Of a stretch of 64,000 nucleotides of DNA, positions 8,542-17,498 are shown piece by piece. The position numbers and the translations under genes are program-made. The stretch is taken from positions 124,001-188,000 of the forward strand of contig JANRID010000016.1 of assembly GCA_033765305.1 (NCBI GenBank). The letters run 5' to 3'. The notes under the pieces are model-generated. The model saw nothing but the letters and a program-made list of their open reading frames with translations. It did no database searches and had not been told where the DNA came from. Each line of letters begins with the position of its first letter. Position 1 is the first letter of the stretch. The DNA is from RDXT01 sp033765305. Its GTDB lineage: Bacteria; Bacteroidota; Bacteroidia; J057.

Positions 8542-9498
8542 ATGCAACTTCAACGGAAAGGTTTGCCGTCCGGCCAGACTACGGGTCACGTATTTATGGT
8601 GCGCCCGGTGCGTTTCGGCTACAACGACCAGACGGCATCCAGCAATGCCTTTCAGCAGGCGCCCGGTGCAGAAGCGCCGGAAGCGGTTCAGGCTCAGGCC
8701 CTCCGGGAATTCGACCTCTTCGTCAAGCTCCTCCGGGACGCGGGCGTGCAGGTGACGGTCTTCGACGACCACCCGGAGCCGCATACGCCCGATTCCATCT
8801 TCCCCAACAACTGGATCAGCTTTCACCCCGAAGGGACGGCCGTGCTCTATCCCATGCATGCGCCCAACCGCCGCGCCGAGCGGCGCAGCGATGTGGTGGA
8901 TTCCCTCAGCCGGGGAGTCGGGGGCTTCCGCCTGCTGGACCTGACTGCCGGCGAGGCCGGAGGGCATTTCCTCGAAGGCACCGGCAGCCTCGTGCTCGAC
9001 CGGGTGCACCGCATCGCCTATGCCTGCCGCTCGCCGCGCACCGATCCGGAGCTGCTGGAAGCCTGGGGCCGCGAACTGGGATACGAGCCGTTTGTCTTCG
9101 ACGCGCTGGATGCCGCAGGCGGGGCCATTTACCACACCAATGTAATGATGGCCGTCGGAGATACCTTTGCCGTGGTGTGCCTGGAGTCGGTGCAGCCGCC
9201 CGAGGCGCGCGAAGCACTGGCCCGCCGGCTGCGGGATACCGGCCATGAGATCCTGGAGATCTCGCTGGCCCAGATGGAGGCTTTCGCCGGCAACATGCTG
9301 CAGGTGCACAATGCGGATGGCGAGCGCTTTACCGTGCTTTCCGCCCGTGCGCATGCCGCGCTCGGCGAGGCTCAGCGGGCATTGCTCGCCCGCCACAGCG
9401 GGCTGATCGTGGTGCCCCTCGATGTCATCGAAACCTACGGCGGCGGCAGTGTGCGCTGCATGCTCGCCGAAGTATTTCCGCCTTTCGGGCAGGCCTGA
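8542..9498 (+). CDS. ctlX: CtlX-type citrulline/arginine-modifying hydrolase
   Basis: A member of the guanidine-modifying (pentein) superfamily, annotated elsewhere as citrulline utilization hydrolase CtlX or arginine-deiminase-related. It is 318 residues with no signal peptide. Core motifs are DSIFPNNWISFHPEG (about residue 90), EGTGSLVLDR, the catalytic His198 in YHTNV, and the nucleophile Cys306 in GGGSVRCMLAEVFPP. It likely attacks a ureido or guanidino carbon. The next gene, 70 bases downstream, is a larger enzyme of the same superfamily, so the two may act in one arginine/citrulline route. Confidence 0.85.
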   Translation: MQLQRKGLPSGQTTGHVFMVRPVRFGYNDQTASSNAFQQAPGAEAPEAVQAQALREFDLFVKLLRDAGVQVTVFDDHPEPHTPDSIFPNNWISFHPEGTAVLYPMHAPNRRAERRSDVVDSLSRGVGGFRLLDLTAGEAGGHFLEGTGSLVLDRVHRIAYACRSPRTDPELLEAWGRELGYEPFVFDALDAAGGAIYHTNVMMAVGDTFAVVCLESVQPPEAREALARRLRDTGHEILEISLAQMEAFAGNMLQVHNADGERFTVLSARAHAALGEAQRALLARHSGLIVVPLDVIETYGGGSVRCMLAEVFPPFGQA

Positions 9499-9568
9499 GC
9501 GCCTGCCCGCCTGTTCCCATTTGGTCTGTACCTGTTCAGGACTACGCTATTTTTCAAGCCTTTTTCCA

Positions 9569-11026
9569 ATGAAACCCATTATTACCTCCGAATACAAACA
9601 GCTCAAAGCTGTCATGGTCCATACGCCCGGCGAAGAACACCGCCAGGTTATTCCCTGGGAAGGCGATCATCCCTTCATGGGCCCCTATCCGCGCGTGCAT
9701 CATGAACTGCGCCGCGACCACCAGGACCTCAAGCAGTTTCTCATCCGCGAAACCGGCGCCGGACAGGTATTCGAGGTGGCGGATCTGCTGCGCGAAATCT
9801 TCGAGCAGGCTGATTATCAGACCCGCTACCGGATCTTGCAGGACACGCTCCACACCCGTGCCGATATGTATGTGGATCATCTGCAGGCCCGCAGCATCCG
9901 GCTGGAGAAATACCCCGCAGCCGAGCTGGTGCGCGACCTGATCGAAGGTTATCCGCGCTCGCTGGCGCCGAACAACGGCCGCCTGCCCAATATCATCATT
10001 TCCCCCAAACGAGAAATGATGTGGGTCCGCGATTCCTCGGCCACCACCCAGTGCGGGGTGGTCATTACCTCGATGGCCTCGTCCCGCCGCCGGCACGAGC
10101 CGACCCTCGTGCGCTCTATTTTCAAGCATCATCCGATGTTCGAGCCCGGCTCCATCTTTCTCGACATGGTGGAACTGCTCCGCAACATCGATACCGACCC
10201 TACTCAGAGCGGATTGCAGGAGCATCTGCTGCTGGAAGGCGGCAACATCCTCGTGCTGAGCGAAGACACCCTCGCCATCGGTGTGGGGCGCCACGAGTAC
10301 CTGTACTCCAACCGCACGACCCGTGCAGCGTTCGAGCTGCTGGTGGAAAAGCTGCTGGAAGCAGACCTCGAGCATAAAATCCGCCGGATTTATCTGGTCA
10401 ACGTGCCGGATCTGCGCGGGTTCATTCATCTCGATACCGTGTTCAATATGGTGGGGCCGAAAGCGGCGATCGCCATGCCCTATATCTTCGGCTATCCCGA
10501 TCCGGAAACCGACGGCGGCCCCAAGGCGGTGCTGCAGCATTTCATCTCCTGGGTGCGCAGCACGATGGAGGTCAAGCAGACAGACCTGAGCCGGGTGCCT
10601 TCGCAGGAGCACTTCGAGCATGCCGGCAAGGTGGAGATCTACGACCGCGACTACATCCGCCAGCGGGGCCGGGTAGAGCGGCTGCCGGTGCCTTCGCGGT
10701 ACTTTCTGGACCAGCTCATCGAAGACGGCCTGATCGATCCGGCGCGGATCACCTGGATCGGCGGCTCGCCGGACGACTACCCCTCGCCCTATGAGCACCT
10801 GATGACGGCGCTCTTCGAACAGCACAACATGGCGGGCAATGTCTTCACGACGGCGCCGTTCCGGGCGGTGGCCTACCACCGCAACCCGCTGACTGCCCAT
10901 GCGCTCAAGGCATGCATGCAGCGCTGCGACCCTGCCGCGCACCTGGAGCTGATGTCCTCCAACGAGATCCGCACCGACAATGGCGGCCCGCATTGCCTGA
11001 CGATGCCCCTGCTGCGCGAGCTATGA
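9569..11026 (+). CDS. Arginine deiminase family protein, long form
   Basis: A 485-residue pentein enzyme; bacterial arginine deiminases are usually about 400-420. Visible motifs are MMWVRDSSATTQCG (substrate Asp), EGGNILVL, HLDTVFNM (catalytic His) and the C-terminal DNGGPHCLTMPL with nucleophile Cys476. The start MKPIITSEYKQLKAVMVHTP is typical (the open frame extends 49 codons further upstream). Arginine to citrulline plus ammonia is the likely reaction. No carbamate kinase or ornithine carbamoyltransferase is nearby. The stop overlaps the next start by ATGA. Confidence 0.8.
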   Translation: MKPIITSEYKQLKAVMVHTPGEEHRQVIPWEGDHPFMGPYPRVHHELRRDHQDLKQFLIRETGAGQVFEVADLLREIFEQADYQTRYRILQDTLHTRADMYVDHLQARSIRLEKYPAAELVRDLIEGYPRSLAPNNGRLPNIIISPKREMMWVRDSSATTQCGVVITSMASSRRRHEPTLVRSIFKHHPMFEPGSIFLDMVELLRNIDTDPTQSGLQEHLLLEGGNILVLSEDTLAIGVGRHEYLYSNRTTRAAFELLVEKLLEADLEHKIRRIYLVNVPDLRGFIHLDTVFNMVGPKAAIAMPYIFGYPDPETDGGPKAVLQHFISWVRSTMEVKQTDLSRVPSQEHFEHAGKVEIYDRDYIRQRGRVERLPVPSRYFLDQLIEDGLIDPARITWIGGSPDDYPSPYEHLMTALFEQHNMAGNVFTTAPFRAVAYHRNPLTAHALKACMQRCDPAAHLELMSSNEIRTDNGGPHCLTMPLLREL

Positions 11027-12498
11027 GCCTTCGCCGCGGCTGCTGGCTGCTTCTGGCAGGATGGGCAGGCTGCCTGCAGGCGCAGACCTTTCCGGTGCTG
11101 CGCTGGTCGCGCTTTTTCGACAACCGGGGCGAAGATTACCCGGCGGCGATGGTCCGGACTGCCGATGGCCTGCTGGTCCTCGGCGGGGTGACGCACCTGG
11201 CGGAAAACGGAGAGACCAATATCTGGCTGGTCAAAACCGGCCCGGACGGCGCGCTGCACTGGGAGCAGGAGATCTCGGTCAGCGGATGCGAAGCGCTGTA
11301 CGCGCTGGCGCCGGATGCGGAGGGCGGCGTGCTCTTCGCGGGGGTAGCCAACAGCCTGCTGTCGGAGTCGGAGCTGGGCGCCGAGACCTACGGCGCCCAG
11401 GCCTTTGCCGGGCAGCTGGACCAGGAGGGCCGCATCCTGTGGATGCAGGGCTACGGCGGCAGTTCGCTGGACCTGTTCAGCGCTGCCGCGCCGGACTCGG
11501 CGGGGGCCTGGCTGCTGGCCGGGCACAGCCACTCGCGCGACGGGCAGACCGGCGGCAACCAGGGCCAGAGCGACTGCTGGATCTTCGGCATGGCGCCGCG
11601 GGGCCTGCCCCGCTTCAGCCGGGTGATCGGCGGGCGAGGAGCGGAGCAGACTGCGGCGCTGACCCGGAGCAGCAGCGGCGGCTATCTGCTGGCAGGACAG
11701 TCGGAACCCCTCAACGGGCCGGCCCAGGCCTTTCTGATGCGGCTTTCGCGGCAGGGCTATCCGGCCTGGGACCGCAGCTATCCCAGGGGCGCGGCAAGCC
11801 GGATCGCGGCGCTGGCCGAAGCCCCCGACGGGCGGATCTTCGCCGCAGGCGAAGTGGAGCAGGGCGCCCAGCGCGACAGCTGGTGGATGCGGCTCACGGC
11901 CGAAGGCAAGCTGATCTATGAGCAGCAGATGCGGCAGCCCGGCGACGACTGGCTGACCTGCGCGGCTTCCTGCGGGCCGCGCGGCTACATCGCAGGCGGG
12001 GCAGCGGTCACCGCCGCCGCAGGCGGCAAAGGCGGCCTGGATGCGGTTCTTCTCCGCCTCGATCTCAAAGGAACCGTGATCTGGCAGTCGCGATACGGAG
12101 GGCCCGCCGATGAATCCTGCTCGGCGGTGCTGGAATATGAGCCGGGCATGCTCATTGCCCTGGGGCCCAAGCGCAATACCTTCGGCGCGCAGGCCTCCGG
12201 CAATGCGGATTACTGGATGCTGCGCGTGGACGAGCTGCCGGCCGATTCCATCCGGGCTTCGATCTTCGTGCGGGCGGCGGACAACCGCATCGACCGGCGC
12301 ACGCCTACGCGCTTCCGCGCGCAATGCGCCTACGGCGACCGCTTCCGCTGGGATTTCGGCGACGGGACCAGCTCCGGGGAGCGCAATCCGATCAAAAGCT
12401 ACGACTATCCGGGCATGTACGACGTGACCCTGACCGTATTTGTCAACGAAACTGCCTCCCAGACGGTCATCCTGCCCCGTCCGCTGGAGGTTTGGTGA
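11023..12498 (+). CDS. Secreted repeat protein with C-terminal PKD domain
   Basis: A 491-residue protein with a signal peptide (MSLRRGCWLLLAGWAGCLQA). The middle consists of beta-propeller-like repeats with lines such as DGLLVLGGVTH, NIWLVKTGPDGALHWEQ, GGYLLAGQSEP and GRIFAAGEVEQG. A PKD fold ends the protein, with the core WDFGDGTSSGERNPIKSYD and YDVTLTV. There is no T9SS tail. It is probably exposed on or outside the cell surface. Its ATG overlaps the stop of the arginine deiminase-like gene, so the two are co-transcribed, although a functional link is not obvious. Confidence 0.8.
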   Translation: MSLRRGCWLLLAGWAGCLQAQTFPVLRWSRFFDNRGEDYPAAMVRTADGLLVLGGVTHLAENGETNIWLVKTGPDGALHWEQEISVSGCEALYALAPDAEGGVLFAGVANSLLSESELGAETYGAQAFAGQLDQEGRILWMQGYGGSSLDLFSAAAPDSAGAWLLAGHSHSRDGQTGGNQGQSDCWIFGMAPRGLPRFSRVIGGRGAEQTAALTRSSSGGYLLAGQSEPLNGPAQAFLMRLSRQGYPAWDRSYPRGAASRIAALAEAPDGRIFAAGEVEQGAQRDSWWMRLTAEGKLIYEQQMRQPGDDWLTCAASCGPRGYIAGGAAVTAAAGGKGGLDAVLLRLDLKGTVIWQSRYGGPADESCSAVLEYEPGMLIALGPKRNTFGAQASGNADYWMLRVDELPADSIRASIFVRAADNRIDRRTPTRFRAQCAYGDRFRWDFGDGTSSGERNPIKSYDYPGMYDVTLTVFVNETASQTVILPRPLEVW

Positions 12499-12505
12499 GC
12501 GCGCC

Positions 12506-12536
12506 TTGCGCGTTGGCTGCCAAATCTGTACTTTTA
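12506..12536 (+). promoter_or_regulatory. Promoter of the sterol-desaturase-type gene
   Basis: TTG (12506-12508), a 20-base spacer and TACTTTTA (12529-12536) sit just after the stop of the PKD gene and 27 bases before the next ATG. Confidence 0.5.
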
Positions 12537-12563
12537 TCCCTGATCTTCATTGCGATTGCGCCT

Positions 12564-13469
12564 ATGTATCCCAATCTGATCCACTACGCCATTCCCGGCT
12601 TTATCCTCCTGCTGCTGGCGGAGGTGATGGTAGCGGCGGTCCAGCACCGGGAGCTGTTCGATGCGAAAGATACCTTCAGCAGCCTGGCGATGGGGATCGG
12701 CAACGTGCTCATCGGCCTGCTGGCGAAAGGGGTAGCCTACACGGCCTATGCGGCGGCCTACTGGCTCGCGCCGGTCAAGCTGGGAGAGGCCTGGTGGGTG
12801 TGGGTGCTGCTCTTTTTCGCCGAAGATCTCACCTATTACTGGTTTCACCGGACGGCCCACACCTCGCGGTATTTCTGGGCATCGCATGTGGTGCATCATT
12901 CCTCTGAAAAATACAACCTCGGCACGGCCCTGCGGCAGACCTGGACAGGCACCATTTCGGGCGGATTTATCTTCTGGTGCTGGCTGCCGCTCGTGGGATT
13001 CCACCCGCAGATGATCCTGATGATGCAGTCCATCAGCCTGCTGTACCAGTTCTGGATCCATACCGAGCTGATCGGCAAACTGCCCCGGCCCATCGAATGG
13101 ATCTTCAACACCCCCTCGCATCACCGGGTCCACCACGGGTCGGACATCAAATACCTGGACAAAAATCACGCGGGGGTGCTGATCATCTGGGACCGGATGT
13201 TCGGCACCTTTCAGGAGGAGGAAGAGCGCCCGAAGTACGGACTCACGCGCAACATCCACACCTTCAATCCCTTGCGGATTGCGTTTCATGAGTGGGCCGA
13301 TCTGTTCCAGGACCTGGCCCGGCCGGGCCTGACGTGGCGGCAGCGCCTGGGCTATGTATTCAACCCGCCGGGCTGGAGCCACGACGGCAGCCGCAAAACG
13401 ACCGAGGAGCTCCGTGCGGAGCTGGCCCGCGGGCAGCAGGCCGCGCCTGCCGAAGCAGCAGGCAGGTGA
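12564..13469 (+). CDS. Sterol desaturase/fatty acid hydroxylase family protein
   Basis: A di-iron membrane hydroxylase, 301 residues, with hydrophobic helices at about 7-27, 45-70 and 75-90, then around 135-160. The histidine clusters are HRTAH, HVVHH and, near residue 190, HHRVHH, the canonical ligands of this superfamily. Bacteroidota members hydroxylate or desaturate lipids, sterols or carotenoid-like chains; the substrate is not decidable here. The tail is charged and Ala-rich. The start MYPNLIHYAIPGFILLLLAE is favoured over upstream in-frame codons because translation then begins just before the first helix. Confidence 0.88.
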   Translation: MYPNLIHYAIPGFILLLLAEVMVAAVQHRELFDAKDTFSSLAMGIGNVLIGLLAKGVAYTAYAAAYWLAPVKLGEAWWVWVLLFFAEDLTYYWFHRTAHTSRYFWASHVVHHSSEKYNLGTALRQTWTGTISGGFIFWCWLPLVGFHPQMILMMQSISLLYQFWIHTELIGKLPRPIEWIFNTPSHHRVHHGSDIKYLDKNHAGVLIIWDRMFGTFQEEEERPKYGLTRNIHTFNPLRIAFHEWADLFQDLARPGLTWRQRLGYVFNPPGWSHDGSRKTTEELRAELARGQQAAPAEAAGR

Positions 13470-13547
13470 GGAAGGGATTGCGGAGAATTTTATAGCGCAC
13501 AGGGGTAGTATACCCGTGATCAGGCTGCACAGCCCATCGCAATTCCC

Positions 13548-13555
13548 TATCTTTG
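13548..13555 (+). promoter_or_regulatory. polA promoter -7 box
   Basis: TATCTTTG matches TAnnTTTG exactly and ends 16 bases before the polA ATG. No good -33 TTTG is seen at the expected spacing. The leader would be about 10 bases. Confidence 0.45.
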
Positions 13556-13571
13556 CCTAAACCGCCCCTCC

Positions 13572-16355
13572 ATGCCCCGCCAGAAACTCTTCCTCTTCGA
13601 TGCCTTCGCGCTGATCTACCGCGCGCACTTCGCGTTCATCAAAAATCCGCGCGTGACCTCCACGGGTCTCAATACCTCCGCGCTCTTCGGCTTTACCAAT
13701 ACCCTCCTCGAAATCATCGCCAAGGAAGATCCTTCCCACATGGCGGTGGTGTTCGACACCCACGCGCCGACCTTCCGCCATATCCAGTTTCCGGCCTACA
13801 AGGCCCACCGGGAAGAGCAGCCGGAGGACATCACCATCGCCGTGCCCTATGCCTACCGGCTGCTGGAAGCCTTGAACATCAAGTCGATCGCGCTGGACGG
13901 CTATGAGGCCGACGACCTCATCGGCACCATCTCCGCCCAGGCCGACCCGGAGCAGTTCGATGTGTACCTGGTGACGCCCGACAAAGACTACGCCCAGCTC
14001 GTCAAGCCCCATGTATTCCTCTACCGGCCTACCTTCGGCGGGGGCTACGAGGTGCTGGGCATTCCGGAGGTGGTGGAAAAATTCGGCGTGCCGCCGGAGC
14101 ATATCGTGGACCTGCTGGGCATGAAGGGAGATGCGGTGGACAATATTCCCGGCATTCCCAAGATCGGGGATAAAACCGCGCTCGAACTCATCAGCCAGTA
14201 CGGCACGGTGGAGAATGTCATTGCCCGTGCGGAGGAAATCACGAAGAAGAGCATCCGGGAAACGGTCCAGGCGCATGCAGAGCAGGGCCTGCTCTCCAAG
14301 CAGCTGGCGGTCATCATGACCGATGTGCCCTATGCCTGGACGCCCGAGGACCTGCGGATCCGGCACGCCGACCTCGACGCCCTCATGCAGCTGGCTGCCG
14401 AGCTGGAGTTCAAAACCACGATCCAGCGCATCCTGAACAGCCGCCTGAATCCGGTGCGGCCCGCCCCGCAGCAGGATCTCTTCGGCAACGCCGCCGGCAG
14501 CCCGCCGCCAGTGGAGGCGCCCGCCATGCCGGGAAGCGAACGCACGATCGAAACCACCCCGCACGAGTACGAGGTCCTCACCACGGCCGCGCAGCGCCAG
14601 GCCCTGATCCGGGAAATCCGCCGGGCCGGCCTCGTGTGCTTCGATACCGAAACCACCGGGCTCGACCCCATGCAGTCCGACATCGTGGCGATGACCTTCG
14701 CCACCGAGCCGGGCAAGGCCTGCATGCTGCACTTCCCGGCGGAGCGCAGCCGGGAGTCGATCGAGGCGGAACTGGCTGAATTTCAGGAAGTCTTTGCCGA
14801 TCCGGGCATCCTCAAGATCGGGCAGAATATCAAGTACGACCTCCTCATCCTGCGGCCCTACGGCCTCGAAGTGGCCGGGCCGATGTTCGACACCATGCTG
14901 GCGCACTACGTGCTGGCGCCGGAATCCAAGCACAACATGGACGACATGTCCGCCGAACTGCTGGGCTACCGGCCTGTGTCCATCGAAACCCTGATCGGCA
15001 AAAAGGGGAAAAACCAGCTGTCGATGCGCGATGTGGAGCTGGAGCCGCTGCGCGAATACGCCTGCGAAGACGCCGATATTACCCTGCAGCTGTACCACAA
15101 GCTGGCGCCGAAGGTCCGCGGCAACCGCATTTTCGAAGAAATCGACGAGCCGCTGATGCCCGTGCTGGCCGATATGGAATACCAGGGCGTGCGGATCGAC
15201 GCGCAGGCCCTGGAGCAGTACGGGCAGGAGCTGGAGCAGCGCCTGGTGGTCCTGGAAAAGGAAATCTACAAGCTGGCCGGGCAGGAATTCAACATCAATT
15301 CTCCCAAGCAGCTCGGCGAGATCCTCTTCGACCAGATGCAGCTGGGCAAAGGCAGCAAGCAGAAGAAAACCGCCACCGGCCAGTATGTGACGGACGAGCA
15401 GACCCTGATGGACCTCGCGCGCACGCACGAGCTGCCCGACCGCATTGTGGCCTACCGGGGCGTGAAAAAGCTCAAATCCACGTACGTGGATGCCTTGCCG
15501 CGCATGATCAACCCGCGCACGGGCCGGGTGCATACCACCTACCGCCAGACCGTGGCCGTCACGGGCCGCCTCAGCTCCGAAAATCCCAACCTCCAGAACA
15601 TCCCCATCCGCTCCGAGGACGGACGGGAGGTGCGGCGCGGCTTTATCCCGCGCGATGCGGACCACGTGCTGCTCTCGGCAGACTACTCCCAGGTGGAACT
15701 GCGCATCATGGCTGCCCTCAGCGGCGACCCGAACATGATCGAGGCCTTCCGCAGCGGCATGGACATCCACCGGGCTACGGCAGCGCGGGTTTTCGGCGTG
15801 GCGCTGGATGCGGTGACGCCAGCCATGCGCTCCTCGGCCAAGACCGTCAACTTCGGGATCATCTACGGCATCTCCGCCTTCGGCCTCAGCGACCGCATGG
15901 GCATCTCCCGCACAGAAGCCAAGGACATCATCGAAACCTACTTCCGCCAGTATCCGCAAATCAAGGCCTACATGGATGCTTCGATTGCGCTGGCGCGCGA
16001 GCAGGGCTACGTGGAGACCTACTTCGGCCGCCGGCGTTATCTGCCCGATATTCACTCCCGCAACCAGACCATCCGCAGCTTCGCCGAGCGAAACGCGATC
16101 AACTCGCCGGTGCAGGGCACGGCGGCGGATATCATCAAGCTGGCCATGATCCGCATCCACCGGGCCATCCGCGAGGCCGGCCTGCGCTCCCGGATGATCC
16201 TCCAGGTGCATGACGAACTCGTCTTCGACGTGTACCGCCCGGAAACAGATGCCATGCGCGCGCTCGTGCGCGAGCACATGCTGCACGCGGTGGAGCTGGC
16301 CGTGCCGATGGAGGTGGAGGCCGGAATCGGCGAAACCTGGCTGGAAGCGCACTGA
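13572..16355 (+). CDS. polA: DNA polymerase I
   Basis: A replication and repair polymerase, 927 residues, with all three domains. The 5' nuclease spans about 1-290 (FLFDAFALIYRAHFAF, YEADDLIGT, TPDKDYAQLV, GMKGDAVDNIPGI). The 3'-5' proofreading domain is intact: Asp358 and Glu360 in CFDTETTGLDP, then IGQNIKYDLLIL and YACEDADITLQL. The polymerase has motif A DYSQVELRIMAALSGD, motif B TVNFGIIYGISAFGLSDR and motif C QVHDELVFDV. The length is normal and nothing is broken. It is a single gene. Confidence 0.97.
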   Translation: MPRQKLFLFDAFALIYRAHFAFIKNPRVTSTGLNTSALFGFTNTLLEIIAKEDPSHMAVVFDTHAPTFRHIQFPAYKAHREEQPEDITIAVPYAYRLLEALNIKSIALDGYEADDLIGTISAQADPEQFDVYLVTPDKDYAQLVKPHVFLYRPTFGGGYEVLGIPEVVEKFGVPPEHIVDLLGMKGDAVDNIPGIPKIGDKTALELISQYGTVENVIARAEEITKKSIRETVQAHAEQGLLSKQLAVIMTDVPYAWTPEDLRIRHADLDALMQLAAELEFKTTIQRILNSRLNPVRPAPQQDLFGNAAGSPPPVEAPAMPGSERTIETTPHEYEVLTTAAQRQALIREIRRAGLVCFDTETTGLDPMQSDIVAMTFATEPGKACMLHFPAERSRESIEAELAEFQEVFADPGILKIGQNIKYDLLILRPYGLEVAGPMFDTMLAHYVLAPESKHNMDDMSAELLGYRPVSIETLIGKKGKNQLSMRDVELEPLREYACEDADITLQLYHKLAPKVRGNRIFEEIDEPLMPVLADMEYQGVRIDAQALEQYGQELEQRLVVLEKEIYKLAGQEFNINSPKQLGEILFDQMQLGKGSKQKKTATGQYVTDEQTLMDLARTHELPDRIVAYRGVKKLKSTYVDALPRMINPRTGRVHTTYRQTVAVTGRLSSENPNLQNIPIRSEDGREVRRGFIPRDADHVLLSADYSQVELRIMAALSGDPNMIEAFRSGMDIHRATAARVFGVALDAVTPAMRSSAKTVNFGIIYGISAFGLSDRMGISRTEAKDIIETYFRQYPQIKAYMDASIALAREQGYVETYFGRRRYLPDIHSRNQTIRSFAERNAINSPVQGTAADIIKLAMIRIHRAIREAGLRSRMILQVHDELVFDVYRPETDAMRALVREHMLHAVELAVPMEVEAGIGETWLEAH

Positions 16356-16437
16356 GCGGCGAAATAGCCGCAAAGCCGGCGATACGCCCTTGATTAACAA
16401 GCATGAGCAGGCGAACATGCCGCCGGGCATTGCAAAG

Positions 16438-16475
16438 TTTGGCACATGCCGATTTTCATCGTAATATTGCAATAT
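16438..16475 (+). promoter_or_regulatory. ars operon promoter with overlapping palindromic operator
   Basis: TTTG (16438-16441), exactly 20 bases, then TAATATTG (16462-16469). The perfect palindrome ATATTGCAATAT (16464-16475) covers the -7 box, 11 bases before the arsR ATG. ArsR repressors bind such AT-rich dyads, so autorepression relieved by arsenite is the likely mode. Confidence 0.65.
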
Positions 16476-16486
16476 ACCAATGCCTT

Positions 16487-16840
16487 ATGGGCCTTACCCG
16501 CAGCGACCTCTTCACCGAACGCCAGAACCGCCTAGCCGTGCTGGCCAAGGCCATCGGCCATCCTGCCCGCATCGCCATCCTCGAAACGGTCCTCCGGAGC
16601 GAGCGCTGCATCAACAGCCAGCTCGTGCAGGAGCTGGGCCTCGCGCAGGCGACGGTGAGCCAGCATCTCCAGGAGCTGAAAGCGGCGGGCCTGCTCCGCG
16701 GCACGGTCAGCGGCCCGGCGCTCTGCTACTGCATCGACCCGGAAGGCTGGCGCGAAGCGCAGGAAGCCCTCGCGGGCTTGTTCGGCGCTTTTCATCCTGC
16801 GGCTGCACCGGCCTGCGGCCCGGACGACAGCTGCTGCTGA
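16487..16840 (+). CDS. arsR: ArsR-family metalloregulator
   Basis: A 117-residue winged-helix repressor. The helix-turn-helix is NSQLVQELGLAQATVSQHLQELKAAGLL. Cysteines occur before the recognition helix (SERCINSQ), at CYC in the wing region and at the C-terminus (CGPDDSCC); these could bind arsenite, though the classical CxCxxC motif is absent. The start ATG at 16487 gives MGLTRSDLFTERQNRLAVLA, consistent with the family. It is first in the operon with the reductase and exporter genes and has a palindrome on its own promoter. Confidence 0.88.
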   Translation: MGLTRSDLFTERQNRLAVLAKAIGHPARIAILETVLRSERCINSQLVQELGLAQATVSQHLQELKAAGLLRGTVSGPALCYCIDPEGWREAQEALAGLFGAFHPAAAPACGPDDSCC

Positions 16841-16862
16841 GTATCTCTGCAATCTGCTTCCC

Positions 16863-17498
16863 ATGACCCTATACCCTGCCATTCAGACCTTTCTCGACAG
16901 CCTGGGCCCGGAGCTGGCGGCGATTCCGCCGGAGCGGCGCGCCCTGCTCGAATCGCTGGGCCGCTATGTGCGCAGCCGCACGGATGCCGGCCTGCCGGCC
17001 CGGATGACCTTCATCTGCACCCACAACAGCCGCCGGAGCCATTTCGGACAGGTCTGGGCGGCGGTGTGCGCCGCCCGGCACGGCCTGGTGCCTGTGGAGT
17101 CGTACTCCGGCGGCACAGAGGCGACTGCCTTCAACCCCCGCGCCGTGGCCGCGCTCGAACGGGCCGGTTTCGATGTCGCCAATCCCGGCGGCAGCAACCC
17201 GCACTATGCCTTGCGCTACGCAGACGCGGCGGAGCCGCTGATCTGCTATTCCAAGGTATATCACGATCCGGCCAATCCCGCGCGGGACTTCTGCGCCGTG
17301 ATGACCTGCTCGGAAGCCGACGAGGCCTGCCCCTTCATCCCCGGTGCGGCCCTGCGGCTGCCGCTGGCCTACGAAGACCCCAAAGTGGCCGACGGCACGC
17401 CCGCAGAGCAGGCGCGCTACGACGAACGCTGCCGGCAGATTGCCGCAGAACTGGAGTATATGGCCCATTACGCTGCAACCCTAAGCCCCGACGCATGA
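16863..17498 (+). CDS. ArsC-like low-molecular-weight phosphatase/arsenate reductase
   Basis: A 211-residue protein of the LMW protein tyrosine phosphatase fold used by thioredoxin-type arsenate reductases. The P-loop is FICTHNSRRSHF (CX5R), and further cysteines occur at LICYSKV and AVMTCSEADEACPF, the latter matching the redox cysteines that relay electrons. An N-terminal helical extension of about 45 residues precedes the fold. It probably reduces arsenate to arsenite or dephosphorylates an arsenic-linked substrate. It lies between arsR and the exporter; its stop overlaps the exporter start by ATGA. Confidence 0.85.
   Translation: MTLYPAIQTFLDSLGPELAAIPPERRALLESLGRYVRSRTDAGLPARMTFICTHNSRRSHFGQVWAAVCAARHGLVPVESYSGGTEATAFNPRAVAALERAGFDVANPGGSNPHYALRYADAAEPLICYSKVYHDPANPARDFCAVMTCSEADEACPFIPGAALRLPLAYEDPKVADGTPAEQARYDERCRQIAAELEYMAHYAATLSPDA

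Noticed and set aside
8419..9396. Upstream extension of the HAD gene across ctlX
   Set aside because: The frame is open by chance; HAD motif I sits 12 residues after the ATG at 8418.
13557..16472. 971-codon open frame antisense to polA
   Set aside because: Same cause: high third-position G+C removes stops on the other strand. The polA motifs decide.
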